Positions 44,176-53,335 are shown, numbered from the stretch's first letter. The stretch: 64,000 bases of DNA from Bacillus sp. 2205SS5-2 (GCF_037024155.1 NZ_JAYKTS010000001.1:124001-188000); one strand, 5' to 3'. A program made the numbers and translations. The notes: generated by a model not told the origin, from the sequence alone.

Positions 44176-45783
44176 TTAGCTCTTCACTTCATCTCTTAAC
44201 GCACGACGAAGTATCTTTCCAACACTTGTTTTAGGTAATTGATTTCTAAATTCGACAACAGATGGGATTTTATAAGCTGCCATATTTTCACGACAGAAAT
44301 CTATGATGTCCGCTTCTGTTGCTGTCTGTCCAACCTTTAACACGAGCACCGCTTTCACTGATTCTCCGCGGTAAGGATCAGGTACACCAATCACAACCGC
44401 TTCCTGAACGGCTGGATGTTCGTAAATAATTTCTTCAATATCTCGTGGATAAATATTAAAACCACTTGCAATAATCATATCTTTCTTCCGGTCAACAATG
44501 GAGAGGTAACCTTGTTCATCCATAAAAGCGATATCACCCGTATAAAGCCATCCATCACGTAATGTAATTGCCGTTTCTTCTGGCATATTCCAATATCCTT
44601 TCATGACTTGTGGACCTTTGATAATGACTTCTCCGAGCTCCCCAATTGGTACTTCCTTCTCTCCGGTCGCTAAATCGACGACTTTGTATTCTGTCGACGG
44701 AAACCCAATCCCAACACTCCCCGGTTTACGTTCAGCAAAATTTGGATTGCAGTTCGTACAAGGAGAAGTTTCAGAAAGACCGTATCCCTCGAGAATCTTC
44801 GCGCCGGTTTTTCGTTCGAATTCTTTTAATAGCTCTACCGGCATTGGTGCGCTTCCGCTATTACATGTATGAATACTATCAATCCCGTACTTTTCAGCCT
44901 TAGGGTGATGCGTAATCGCCACATACATTGTAGGTACTCCAGGAAATACTGTTGGTTGTTCGTTTTTTATGGTATTTAAGACTTCTTCAATTTCAAAACG
45001 AGGAAGCATTATTGATTCAGATGCCATATAAATGGAAAAATTCATACAAGCCGACATTCCAAATACATGAAAGAGTGGAATGATGGTAAGAAAACGCTCC
45101 TTCCCAACAGTCACTTCATGCTTGAAAAATTCTGCAGATTGAATAAGATTCGCCAATAAATTTCGATGAGTTAACATGGCGCCTTTCGATCGTCCAGTGG
45201 TTCCTCCCGTATATTGCAGCACTGCAACATCATGCTCTGGATCAATGGTTATAGGAATTAAATCACTCTCAGCAACCGCTAAAAAGTCGCTAAATCGAAT
45301 ATCGTCAATCGAAGATGTGTTAGGCTGAAAACTTACAACGATAATTGTTTTCAATTTTGTTTTTTCTTGTACACTTTTAATTTTTGAGTACAACGAATCA
45401 AGGACGACAATGGTTTCTGCTCCCGAGTCATTTAAAATATATTCTAATTCTCTTTCGACTAACATTGGATTCACTTGTGTAACGATACCACCGACTGTTA
45501 AGGTGCCATAATAAGATATTACGTATTGGGGGCAGTTTGGCAGCATAATAGCTACCCGATCACTTTTTTGAACATGATTCTTTTGAAGAGAGGATGCAAA
45601 TAAGGAAACAGACTTCTCTAATTGTTGGTAGGTCAGTTTTTGACCATAAAATGAAAGAGCGACATTCTGTGGATATGTACTTGCTGTGTTTTGAAGCATC
45701 TGAGGCAATGTTTGATGCGGAATGTCCACTTCTGTAGAAATCGATTTTGGATAATGCGCAAACCAAGAATGAGTAGAACTCAT
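44176..45783 (-). CDS. Long/medium-chain fatty-acid-CoA ligase (AMP-forming)
   Basis: This enzyme activates fatty acids to acyl-CoA through an acyl-adenylate. The P-loop-like motif is VLQYTGGTTGRSKGAML; the central motif is ILEGYGLSETSPCTN; and the adenylate-binding motif is LYTGDIAFMDEQGYLSIVDR followed by KKDMIIASGFNIYPRDIEE. The C-terminal catalytic Lys is in LPKTSVGKILRR. The 535-residue length fits the LcfB/YhfL class. It is upstream of tetR in the same direction. A half-palindrome ACTAGTTATTAT precedes it near 45796. Confidence 0.92.
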   Translation of the reverse strand: MSSTHSWFAHYPKSISTEVDIPHQTLPQMLQNTASTYPQNVALSFYGQKLTYQQLEKSVSLFASSLQKNHVQKSDRVAIMLPNCPQYVISYYGTLTVGGIVTQVNPMLVERELEYILNDSGAETIVVLDSLYSKIKSVQEKTKLKTIIVVSFQPNTSSIDDIRFSDFLAVAESDLIPITIDPEHDVAVLQYTGGTTGRSKGAMLTHRNLLANLIQSAEFFKHEVTVGKERFLTIIPLFHVFGMSACMNFSIYMASESIMLPRFEIEEVLNTIKNEQPTVFPGVPTMYVAITHHPKAEKYGIDSIHTCNSGSAPMPVELLKEFERKTGAKILEGYGLSETSPCTNCNPNFAERKPGSVGIGFPSTEYKVVDLATGEKEVPIGELGEVIIKGPQVMKGYWNMPEETAITLRDGWLYTGDIAFMDEQGYLSIVDRKKDMIIASGFNIYPRDIEEIIYEHPAVQEAVVIGVPDPYRGESVKAVLVLKVGQTATEADIIDFCRENMAAYKIPSVVEFRNQLPKTSVGKILRRALRDEVKS

Positions 45784-46044
45784 ATTTATCCCTCCACTAG
45801 TTATTATGTGAAACCATCACGATCCATCGAGAATGTTAATCTAGCATAATAAGATTTAGAATTGGATTCTTATTCTATCATTTTCATTTGCTATTTTTAA
45901 AAAATTCACCTAACACCTCCTTTTAAGTCATTACTTGGTGAAGCGCTATACCTACAATTCATAACGGAATAATGATTTAGTTCAGCGCGACTTTACCAAT
46001 CTTGTCCACTACTCACCTCCTAGATTTACATATTATATTTACTT
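45784..46044. other. Intergenic region upstream of the ligase gene
   Basis: It contains the ligase promoter and a partial operator-like match (ACTAGTTATTAT, near 45796-45807). I see no gene or repeat. Confidence 0.4.
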
Positions 46045-46818
46045 CTACATAGCGTGTGTGCCACCATCCACAACGATAACGTCTCCCGTAACATAGTTAG
46101 AAGCGTCGCTCGCTAAAAAGAGGGCAACCCCTTTCAAATCTTCCTCTCCTCCGAAACGTCGCAGAGGTGTATTCGCTAGGATTGGATCTTTTCCGTGGTC
46201 AATAATGACTTGAGACATTTTAGTAGGGAAAAATCCTGGTGCGATCGCATTCACGTGTATATTATGTGGACCCCATTTAACCGCCAAGTCTTTCGTAAAC
46301 GTGATAACTGCCCCTTTACTTGTGTTATAAGCGATTGTATCCATAATCCGAGGATCTGTCCCTCCAAGGCCTGCAACTGATGCAATATTTATGATTTTAC
46401 CTTTTCCTTGCTCAATCATAACTTTTCCGACAGCTTGACTCATCAAAAATGTCCCAGTCACATTCACATTCATGACTTTTTGCCAGGCTTCAAGTGGCAT
46501 CTCCGCAACCGATGCTCCCCAAGTTGCTCCGCTATTATTGACTAAAATATCAATCGTTCCAAACTCCTTCTTTGTAAGTGTGACCACCTTTTGGATATCC
46601 TTATGGTTTGTGATATCGCAAGAGATTGCTAGTGTTTTCACACCATATTCTTCTAGTTTTGTTGCAACTTTTTTACAAGCTTCCAATTTCCGGGAGCAGA
46701 GAACCACATTTGCGCCTGCTTCTGCAAATCCTTCTGCCATTTGTGCGCCTAATCCGCGACCTCCTCCTGTCACTATGGCGGTTTTACCGGTTAAATCAAA
46801 TAAGGATTGGACCTTCAT
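46045..46818 (-). CDS. Short-chain dehydrogenase/reductase (FabG/gluconate-5-dehydrogenase-like)
   Basis: This classical SDR of 257 residues has the cofactor motif TGGGRGLGAQMAEGFAEAG, the N-N-x-G strand as ILVNNSGATWG, the active Ser in IINIASVAGLGG, and the Y-x-x-x-K pair in IAYNTSKGAV. R in VLCSRK suggests NADP(H) preference. Context suggests oxidation or reduction of a hydroxy/oxo-acyl-CoA, as LvaD does with the 4-oxo group of levulinyl-CoA, but the sequence alone cannot say this. Confidence 0.88.
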   Translation of the reverse strand: MKVQSLFDLTGKTAIVTGGGRGLGAQMAEGFAEAGANVVLCSRKLEACKKVATKLEEYGVKTLAISCDITNHKDIQKVVTLTKKEFGTIDILVNNSGATWGASVAEMPLEAWQKVMNVNVTGTFLMSQAVGKVMIEQGKGKIINIASVAGLGGTDPRIMDTIAYNTSKGAVITFTKDLAVKWGPHNIHVNAIAPGFFPTKMSQVIIDHGKDPILANTPLRRFGGEEDLKGVALFLASDASNYVTGDVIVVDGGTHAM

Positions 46819-46869
46819 AATTTCCTCTCGCTTTCTAAAAGAATTCTGTTTTAAAGCATCTTTTTAAAT

Positions 46870-47254
46870 GGCTCTTTTCGTAAACATTGTTGCTATTTCA
46901 TCTGATTTTTGATTAAATCCCCCATTTCACTGTTGATTTCCATTAAAAATAGACGGATCCAGCTACAGTGGCTTGCGGCTACGGGACAAATAACATCCAA
47001 CTCCAAAGGTCAGGACCTTCTCCGGTGGATAACATTTGTCTGCCGCCGCAGAACAGCCACTTTCGCTTTTCTCGATCCAGCTACAGTGGCTTGCGGCTAC
47101 GGGACAAATAACATCCAACTCCAAAGGTCAGGACCTTCTCCGGTGGATAACATTTGTCTGCCGCCGCAGAACAGCCACTTTCGCTTTTCTCGATCCAGCT
47201 ATATCACCGTTTATAGACTGGTTCGAAAAGCAACAATCTATGAGAAAAACAGAC
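46870..47254. repeat. Type A miniature element with two hairpin units, abutting a stop codon
   Basis: It begins GGCTCTTTTCGTAAACATTG. Flanks TTTTAAAT (46862-46869) and TTTTAGAT (47255-47262) match in 7 of 8 positions. Two identical 118-bp units start at 46956 and 47074 (GATCCAGCTACAGTGG...). The right flank touches the stop codon (47262-47264) of the dehydrogenase gene, repeating the pattern seen at 13.88 kb. Confidence 0.88.
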
Positions 47255-47261
47255 TTTTAGA

Positions 47262-48494
47262 TTAATGTGTATTCATAACAGACAGTGAACTGTGTTTTTT
47301 TATCTCTAGTTTAGCTACTTGTGCTCGGTGTACTTCATCCGGTCCATCTGCCAATCGAAGTGTTCGAGCATTTGACCAGTGTGCAGCAAACGGGAAGTCA
47401 TCTGATACTCCGGCAGCACCAAAGACCTGAATGGTTCGGTCGAGAACTTTTAATGCCATCGATGGGGCGATCACCTTAATCATGGCAATCTCCGCTTTCG
47501 CTTGTTTATTGCCTACCGTATCCATCATATACGCGGCTTTCAAGGTCAAGAGCCTCGCTTGTTCAATTTCAATTCGCGAATCGGCAATCCACTCTTGAAT
47601 CGTACCTTGCTTAGCAAGTGCTTTCCCAAAAGCTTCACGATATTGTACACGCTTACATATTTCTTCAAGAGCTCGTTCAGCTGAGCCAATTAATCTCATG
47701 CAATGATGAATGCGGCCTGGTCCCAACCGACTTTGGGCGATAGCGAATCCTTTTCCTTCCCCCAAAATCATATTTTCACTAGGAATCCGAACATCCGTAA
47801 AAGTGATTTCAGCATGCCCATGTGGAGCGTGATCATAACCGAAGACAGGTAGCATGCGTTCAATTTTGACACCAGGGGTCTGTAGAGGCACTAAAATCAT
47901 TGATTGCTGCTCGTATCGAGAAGCTTCTTTATTGCTTTTTCCCATGACAATCGCAATTTCACAGCGAGGGTCACCTGCACCTGAAGACCACCACTTTCTT
48001 CCATTAATGATATAGTTTTTGCCATCTTTTACTATTTCCGTTTCGATATTAGTTGCATCTGAGGAAGCAACACCTGGCTCAGTCATGGAAAAACAAGACC
48101 GCATATCACCACGTAATAAAGGCAAAAGCCATCGTTCTTTTTGTTCATCCGTTCCAAATCGAACAAGCACCTCCATGTTACCTGTATCGGGCGCATTACA
48201 ATTAAACACTTCTGGTCCAATTAATGATCTCCCCATGATTTCACAGAGAGGAGCATATTCTGTATTTGACAATCCTGCTCCATAAGAACTATCTGGTAAG
48301 AATAGATTCCATAGCCCTTGCTCTTTTGCTTTCACTTTCAGTTCCTCCATTATCGGAGGAATCGTACGCCAACGGCTAGGTTGCTCATTTAATTGTTTTT
48401 CGTAAAGACTTTCATTTGGATAAATGAAGCTTTCCATAAATGTATGTAGTTTTTTTTGGAAGTCTTGTACTTTTTGAGAATGGGTAAAATTCAA
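47262..48494 (-). CDS. ACAD11-like acyl-CoA dehydrogenase (LvaC-type)
   Basis: This 410-residue FAD protein is of the ACAD10/ACAD11 branch, which converts 4-phosphoacyl-CoA to a 3-hydroxy or enoyl-CoA product. Branch hallmarks are [65 protein letters not shown] and the C-terminal [19 protein letters not shown]. It begins a divergent promoter region with a clear TetR-type palindrome 30 bp upstream. Together with the APH-like kinase gene it recreates, as separate proteins, the fused human ACAD11. Confidence 0.9.
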   Translation of the reverse strand: MNFTHSQKVQDFQKKLHTFMESFIYPNESLYEKQLNEQPSRWRTIPPIMEELKVKAKEQGLWNLFLPDSSYGAGLSNTEYAPLCEIMGRSLIGPEVFNCNAPDTGNMEVLVRFGTDEQKERWLLPLLRGDMRSCFSMTEPGVASSDATNIETEIVKDGKNYIINGRKWWSSGAGDPRCEIAIVMGKSNKEASRYEQQSMILVPLQTPGVKIERMLPVFGYDHAPHGHAEITFTDVRIPSENMILGEGKGFAIAQSRLGPGRIHHCMRLIGSAERALEEICKRVQYREAFGKALAKQGTIQEWIADSRIEIEQARLLTLKAAYMMDTVGNKQAKAEIAMIKVIAPSMALKVLDRTIQVFGAAGVSDDFPFAAHWSNARTLRLADGPDEVHRAQVAKLEIKKHSSLSVMNTH

Positions 48495-48521
48495 TGCGAT
48501 CTCCCTTTCGACTTTATTCGC

Positions 48522-48539
48522 TAACTAACCGGTTGGTAT
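48522..48539. promoter_or_regulatory. Candidate TetR-type operator (ACAD11-like gene)
   Basis: TAACTAACCGGTTGGTAT contains ACTAACCGGTTGGT, a 14-bp palindrome with one mismatched pair. It resembles the operator at 43272-43289 and the ACCGGT-centred sites known for TetR regulators of acyl-CoA genes. It lies just upstream of the start at 48494. Confidence 0.65.
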
Positions 48540-48726
48540 GTAGAGTCTCTATTATTATACTTCATCTTACAAATTTTTCAACTGAAAAATCAGATAATTC
48601 AGTAATTAATAGGTGGAGTTATTCTCTTTAGAATTTGGTTGACAAAGATCTACTTGTTTTTACAAAAGTAGCACCTCTTCATTTTTTCAGGTAATGATTG
48701 TTTACCTATTTTACTGATAATAACAA

Positions 48727-48885
48727 GGCTCTTTTCGTATACATTTGGATTTTTTATTTGATTTTTAATTCAGTGCCCCGTTTCACTGTTGATTTCTATC
48801 AAAAATAGACGAAATGATGCCCCGAACAAAGCTCGATCATAGATGATAAAATGATACGAAAATCCACAAATATTACAAAACAGCC
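48727..48885. repeat. Type A miniature element
   Basis: It begins GGCTCTTTTCGTATACATTT and ends (reversed) GGCTGTTTTGTAATATTTGT. The core contains GACGAAATGATGCCCCGAAC. The flanks AATAACAA and TAATAAAA are similar but not identical. Confidence 0.85.
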
Positions 48886-48934
48886 TAATAAAAGGCAGAA
48901 TGATAAGGAAAACGTTGATCCTAATTTCTACACC

Positions 48935-48962
48935 AAAAAAACGCCCAAAAGGACGCTTTTTT
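48935..48962 (-). terminator. Terminator of the Csp gene
   Basis: AAAAAAGCGTCC pairs with GGGCGTTTTTTT around TTTT on the minus strand, immediately downstream of the stop at 48969. Confidence 0.85.
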
Positions 48963-48968
48963 ACTTGT

Positions 48969-49298
48969 TTACGCTGCTAATTTTTTACACTCATCCGCAC
49001 ATCTAAAGCAAGCATTTGCGCAATCTTGACAGTGTTGATGATTATGCTTTTTACACTCATTTCCGCACGCTTCACAAATGGCAGCACAAGCAGTCGCTAG
49101 CTCAGAAACAATAGGAGTTCCTCGGACTAATGCTTGTTCTAAGTAATTACAGATGTCGGCACATTCGCGATCCAAGCGAATGCAATCTGCCATCAGGTTT
49201 ACATCACTTTCATCTAAACAAGCATCATAGCAGTGATTGCAAGCCACCATACAATCATGGAGGGTTTGGATGGCACTTTGGTATCTTTCATGAGACAT
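48969..49298 (-). CDS. Four-helix-bundle copper storage protein (Csp3-like)
   Basis: Csp proteins are cytosolic four-helix bundles whose inward-facing cysteines bind many Cu(I) ions. This 109-residue protein has 16 cysteines, mostly spaced C-x3-C or C-x2-C along helices: LHDCMVACNHCYDACLDE, CADICNYLEQAL, TACAAICEACGNECKKH and CQDCANACFRCADECKK. No signal peptide is present, as in Csp3 (YhjQ in B. subtilis). It lies a few kilobases from csoR-copZ-copA, so the region handles copper, though it has its own promoter and terminator and is not in that operon. Confidence 0.9.
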   Translation of the reverse strand: MSHERYQSAIQTLHDCMVACNHCYDACLDESDVNLMADCIRLDRECADICNYLEQALVRGTPIVSELATACAAICEACGNECKKHNHQHCQDCANACFRCADECKKLAA

Positions 49299-49374
49299 AA
49301 AAACAGTCCTTTCTACTTTTCACTACATAGATAATATGTCCGAATTATTAACAATTAACATTATTTAATGATTA

Positions 49375-49711
49375 GGCTCTTTTCGTTTTCTTTGTTGCTC
49401 TTGACACAAAGAAAAAACAGGCAGTAGGGTTTTTTCGATTGATTTCTTCTTTTTTATCTAGAAATGAAGAATTTTTAATTAGGAAAAACTGCTTCAGCAA
49501 AATTTGTTGCTTTTCGATCCAGTTTATAAACGGTGATCTCGCTTTGTTTCAGGTCTTCATCTTATCTATTTTTAATGGAAATCAATAGTCTAATGGAGGG
49601 TTCAATCAAAAATTAGATGACATTGCCACAATGCACACGAAAAGAGCAGGACGTCATACAACTCTTGAATCTCATCCTTTTTCAAAATGCCACAATCTTG
49701 GGGAAACAGCC
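49375..49711. repeat. Type B miniature element interrupted by a type A element
   Basis: The outer element starts GGCTCTTTTCGTTTTCTTTG and ends (reversed) GGCTGTTTCCCCAAGATTGT, with type B landmarks CACAAAGAAAAAACAGGC on one side and GACGTCATACAACTCTTGAA on the other. Between AGGAAAA and AGAGCAGGACG sits a type A core (about 49485-49648: TCTATTTTTAATGGAAATCA, GCCACAATGCACACGAAAAG). This is a nested insertion. Confidence 0.82.
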
Positions 49712-49875
49712 TAAAAAAATATCTTAAAATAGATGTCTTAAATGGTATTAATGTTTGAAATTATATTTCTTTCACCCTTTTGTTTAAGCGATTTTATGCA
49801 AGTCCACACATAATTTTTATCTGAACATATTCTAGTAAGGACTTAGGTTAATTATGTTGAAAAGAGGTGAACAAA

Positions 49876-50010
49876 ATGGGCTATGGATTTGGTTGCTGTG
49901 GATATGGCGGTGGTCAGGTATACAGCGGAGGCGGCTATGGAAGCAGTTTCGTGCTTATCGTGGTGTTGTTTATTTTGCTAATTATCGTCGGAGCAGCATT
50001 TGTTTACTAG
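49876..50010 (+). CDS. YjcZ-family sporulation protein
   Basis: This tiny, 44-residue membrane protein has a Gly/Tyr-rich head ([20 protein letters not shown]) and one C-terminal hydrophobic helix ([19 protein letters not shown]). This is the standard form of the YjcZ/sporulation-associated family, often annotated as sporulation protein; function is unknown. AGAGGTGAAC lies just before the ATG, and a terminator follows at 50033. It is transcribed opposite to the copper genes and probably unrelated to them. Confidence 0.88.
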   Translation: MGYGFGCCGYGGGQVYSGGGYGSSFVLIVVLFILLIIVGAAFVY

Positions 50011-50032
50011 ATAATTTGCATTAGGTAATGAT

Positions 50033-50071
50033 AAAAAAGCACCGTCCCCTGATGGAGACAGTGCTTTTTTT
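50033..50071 (+). terminator. Terminator of the YjcZ-family gene
   Basis: AAAAAAGCACCGTC pairs with GACAGTGCTTTTTTT around CCCTGATGGA, 23 bp after the stop codon. Confidence 0.88.
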
Positions 50072-50124
50072 GGCCTTTGTTGAAAAAGCTGTTGCTACTA
50101 ACTCGAAAAAAATATCGACAGCAA

Positions 50125-50251
50125 GGTGTTTTTGTAAAATTCATTGCTTTTGATCTAGTAAAGAATATTTTTTGGTTATGAAAAGAACACAGTTATATAT
50201 AGCTTTACGTTTTATTTTTATACCGAAAGCAACATTATTTGTAAAAACACC
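50125..50251. repeat. Short diverged inverted-terminal element
   Basis: Ends GGTGTTTTTGTAAAATTCAT and (reversed) GGTGTTTTTACAAATAATGT are imperfect inverted repeats related to the family termini. The 127-bp element lies 14 bp beyond the copA stop codon. Flanking direct repeats are not seen. Confidence 0.55.
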
Positions 50252-50264
50252 ATTTTTCATTATC

Positions 50265-52685
50265 CTATAGCTTTACGCGTTGTAATCTCAGTGCATTTAA
50301 TACAACTGAGACCGAGCTAAAGGCCATCGCAGCACCAGCTAACCACGGTGCAAGAAGTCCGATTGCAGCGATAGGAATGCCGACTGTGTTATAGGCGAAT
50401 GCCCAAAATAAATTTTGTTTAATATTCCTAATTGTTTTTTTACTCATAAATATGGCATCCGCGATACTATTAAGATCTCCACGTATTAAGGTGATATCAG
50501 CCGCTTCCATCGCAACATCTGTTCCTGTTCCAATCGCCATGCCGATATCGGCTACCGCAAGCGCAGGAGCGTCATTAATCCCGTCTCCTACCATTGCAAC
50601 GGCTTTCCCTTCATTTTGCAGTTTTTTCACTTCATGTGCCTTATCTTCAGGAAGAACCTCGGCAATGACCGTTTCAATACCGGCTTCTTTTGCGATAGAT
50701 TGAGCAGTTTGCAGGTTATCTCCTGTAATCATCACGACTTCTAAGCCGATATCAGTGAGACGTTTGATGGCCGCTTTAGATGTTTTTTTAATCGTATCAG
50801 CTACCGCGATAAGACCAGCAAATTCACCATCGATGGCAACTAGCATGGCTGTTTTCCCTTGTTTCTCGAGAGCATCCATTTTTGCGAGGGCCATGTCAAC
50901 TTTTATAGCGTTTTCTTTCATCAGCTTTCTTGTACCAACCAATACAGTTTTATCTTGAATAACAGCTTTAACACCAAAACCTGGAACCGCTTCGAACTCT
51001 TCACTTTCATACAGAGAAATCCCCTTTTCTTGGATTCCTTCCACAATCGCCACAGCCAGTGGATGTTCAGAAAAACGTTCGACAGCTCCAACATACGCTA
51101 AAAACACCTCTTCCTCAAATGAAGGTTCCGCAAGTATGTCAGTTAAAACAGGATTTCCATTTGTCACAGTTCCTGTTTTATCCAATAATACAGTCGTTAT
51201 TCGATGAGTGGTTTCTAGATGCTCCCCGCCCTTGAAGAGAATGCCTGATTCAGCAGCACGACCAGATCCCGCCATGATTGATGTAGGTGTCGCTAATCCC
51301 AGCGCACACGGACAAGCGATAACTAATACGGCAATGAGTTTTTCAAGTGCTTCAGCGAAATTGGCTGGATCGATCCACAAGTACCAAAGTAAAAAGGTGA
51401 TAATCGCAACACCTACAACAATAGGAACAAATATACCTGAAATTTGATCCGCTAGCCGCTGAATGGGAGCTTTTGATCCTTGGGCATCTTCCACAACCTT
51501 AATGATTTGGGCAAGAGCGGTGTCTTTTCCCACTTTTAGAGCCTTGATTTTTAGAAATCCATTTTTATTAATAGTGGAACCAATTACTTCTGCACCAATC
51601 GATTTATCCACTGGTACACTTTCTCCTGTAATCATCGATTCATCAATAGCGGACCGACCTTCCACAATTTCACCATCAACAGGTATTTTTTCACCTGGTT
51701 TTACAGAAATGGTATCCCCGACAACAACCTCTTCTAATGGAATGTTCATCTCTTCCCCGTTTCGGTTAACGGTGGCGGTTTTCGCTTGAAGTCCCATAAG
51801 TTTTTTGATAGCCTCAGAGGAACGGCCCTTCGCTTTTGCTTCAAATAGTTTCCCGAGAATAATTAATGTGATTAAGATGGCACTTGTTTCGAAGTATAAT
51901 TCAACCATTTCTCCTGAAGAGCTTAGTGAGTTAATTGCTAAGTAAACACTATAGAAATATGCAGCCGACGTTCCTAGCGCAACAAGCACATCCATATTAG
52001 CGCTTTTGTTTTTTAAGGCTTTATAAGCACCAACATAGAACTGCCATCCGATGATGAATTGTACTGGCGTGGCTAATGCCATTTGGACCCATGGATTCAT
52101 TAAGGCATCCGGAAGGAAGATAAATGAAGTAAAACTAAAATGACTCACCATGGACCAGAGTAATGGAAGTGAGAGAACCAAGGAAATGAAAAATTTTCGT
52201 TTTTGTTTCTCTAGCTGATTTAACCGGTGATCTTGTGATTGTTCGTTACTTTGTTCCTCCTTCACAATGGCTCCGTAACCGAGTGAATCCACTTTTTGAG
52301 TAATTACCTTAGTATCAATTAAATTTGGCATATATTCAATGGTTGCTTTTTCAAGCGCAAGATTGACATTTGCTGCTAAAATTCCTTCCTGTTTACCTAG
52401 CACTTTTTCGATTCGGGCAGAGCAAGCGGCACAGGTCATTCCAGTAATATCAAATTCCTGTTTATTGCTTTTCACTCCATATCCTAAGTCTTCTATCTTT
52501 TGCTTCAATTGTTGATTACTGACGATGTCTGGATTGAACTGTACAGATGTCTTTTCTAAGGCGAAATTAACAGTAGCATTTTCAACACCTTCTAGCTTAT
52601 TCAATCCCTTTTCAATGCGGTTTGCACAGGCAGCACAGGTCATTCCAGTAATTTGTAAAGTTGAATCATTAATTTTGGTAGCCAT
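50265..52685 (-). CDS. copA: Copper-exporting P1B-type ATPase CopA
   Basis: CopA pumps Cu(I) out of the cytosol using ATP. This 806-residue protein has two N-terminal metal-binding domains, each with GMTCAAC (residues 14-20 and 82-88), and eight membrane segments. The intramembrane CPC motif is at 458-460 (IACPCALGLATPTS), the phosphorylation motif DKTGT at 502-506, then SEHPLAVAI (HP motif) and MVGDGINDAPALA. It is the third gene of csoR-copZ-copA; a second CsoR-like box lies just upstream of it. Confidence 0.97.
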   Translation of the reverse strand: MATKINDSTLQITGMTCAACANRIEKGLNKLEGVENATVNFALEKTSVQFNPDIVSNQQLKQKIEDLGYGVKSNKQEFDITGMTCAACSARIEKVLGKQEGILAANVNLALEKATIEYMPNLIDTKVITQKVDSLGYGAIVKEEQSNEQSQDHRLNQLEKQKRKFFISLVLSLPLLWSMVSHFSFTSFIFLPDALMNPWVQMALATPVQFIIGWQFYVGAYKALKNKSANMDVLVALGTSAAYFYSVYLAINSLSSSGEMVELYFETSAILITLIILGKLFEAKAKGRSSEAIKKLMGLQAKTATVNRNGEEMNIPLEEVVVGDTISVKPGEKIPVDGEIVEGRSAIDESMITGESVPVDKSIGAEVIGSTINKNGFLKIKALKVGKDTALAQIIKVVEDAQGSKAPIQRLADQISGIFVPIVVGVAIITFLLWYLWIDPANFAEALEKLIAVLVIACPCALGLATPTSIMAGSGRAAESGILFKGGEHLETTHRITTVLLDKTGTVTNGNPVLTDILAEPSFEEEVFLAYVGAVERFSEHPLAVAIVEGIQEKGISLYESEEFEAVPGFGVKAVIQDKTVLVGTRKLMKENAIKVDMALAKMDALEKQGKTAMLVAIDGEFAGLIAVADTIKKTSKAAIKRLTDIGLEVVMITGDNLQTAQSIAKEAGIETVIAEVLPEDKAHEVKKLQNEGKAVAMVGDGINDAPALAVADIGMAIGTGTDVAMEAADITLIRGDLNSIADAIFMSKKTIRNIKQNLFWAFAYNTVGIPIAAIGLLAPWLAGAAMAFSSVSVVLNALRLQRVKL

Positions 52686-52700
52686 TTCGCACCATCCTCC

Positions 52701-52719
52701 TATACCTATATGGGGTATG
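52701..52719 (-). promoter_or_regulatory. Candidate CsoR box before copA
   Basis: TATACCTATATGGGGTATG is a near-palindrome with the GGGGTATG half-site typical of CsoR operators. It lies between copZ and copA, so copA may have an additional copper-controlled promoter. Confidence 0.55.
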
Positions 52720-52760
52720 TTTTTTTGAAAAAGAAAACCGTGCTCTAGCGCACGATTTAC

Positions 52761-52967
52761 TTATTCCACATCATATCCTTGATCGTCAATCGTCTCTTTT
52801 ATTTTATCTATGCTTACTTCCTGCTTGTCATATTCAACAGCTACTTCATTTTCTTTTAGACTGACTATAACTTTTTTTACACCTTGTAATTTTCCGACAC
52901 TTCCTTCAACAGCACTAACACAATGTCCGCAAGACATACCTTCAACCTTTAGTGTTTGGTTTTCCAT
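52761..52967 (-). CDS. copZ: Copper chaperone CopZ
   Basis: This 68-residue HMA-domain protein carries Cu(I) to CopA. The metal motif GMSCGHC is at residues 10-16, and the ferredoxin-like fold is complete up to DDQGYDVE. It lies 14 bp after csoR and 75 bp before copA, in the order usual for Bacillus. Confidence 0.95.
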   Translation of the reverse strand: MENQTLKVEGMSCGHCVSAVEGSVGKLQGVKKVIVSLKENEVAVEYDKQEVSIDKIKETIDDQGYDVE

Positions 52968-52981
52968 TATGAATCTCTCCC

Positions 52982-53335
52982 TTATTTTTTCATTAGTTTT
53001 TGAACCGTGATCATGAATTCATCAATCACTTCTTCGTCACCCTCTTGAAGTCGTTCTAAAACACAGGTCTTCATGTGACCTTCAAGGAGGATTTTAGCGA
53101 CACTATTCATCGCCGATTGAGTAGCAGAAATCTGGGTGATGACATCGTCACAATATGTATCCTTTTCAATTAACCCTTTAATTCCCCGTATTTGTCCTTC
53201 AATACGATTTAACCGTGTAACTAAATTCTTCTTTACATTCTCTGAATGATGACTCTTTCGATGACTATCCATTGAACAACTCACGCCATCAGGATTGGCG
53301 CCCTCCTGTTTTGAGGAATCTAAATTTGTAGACAT
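52982..53335 (-). CDS. csoR: Copper-sensing repressor CsoR
   Basis: CsoR is an all-helical tetrameric repressor that releases DNA when it binds Cu(I). The 117-residue protein has the family core LVTRLNRIEGQIRGIKGLIE, then the Cu(I) ligands Cys, His and Cys in DTYCDDVI and LEGHMKTCVLE. A 35-residue hydrophilic N-terminal tail is longer than in B. subtilis. The start is the ATG at 53335, five bases from GGAGGTGG. It is the first gene of csoR-copZ-copA with its own operator upstream. Confidence 0.95.
   Translation of the reverse strand: MSTNLDSSKQEGANPDGVSCSMDSHRKSHHSENVKKNLVTRLNRIEGQIRGIKGLIEKDTYCDDVITQISATQSAMNSVAKILLEGHMKTCVLERLQEGDEEVIDEFMITVQKLMKK

Noticed and set aside
44603-44903. Plus-strand frames opposite the acyl-CoA ligase
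   Set aside because: Antisense shadows; no ribosome site or independent context.
46909-47265. 118- and 74-codon plus-strand frames
   Set aside because: They translate the repeated hairpin units and the miniature element; the peptide is itself repetitive (RIQLQWLAATGQ-type) and appears in other copies.
50452-51789. Long plus-strand frames opposite copA
   Set aside because: They are antisense shadows of a well-supported ATPase gene with biased codon use.
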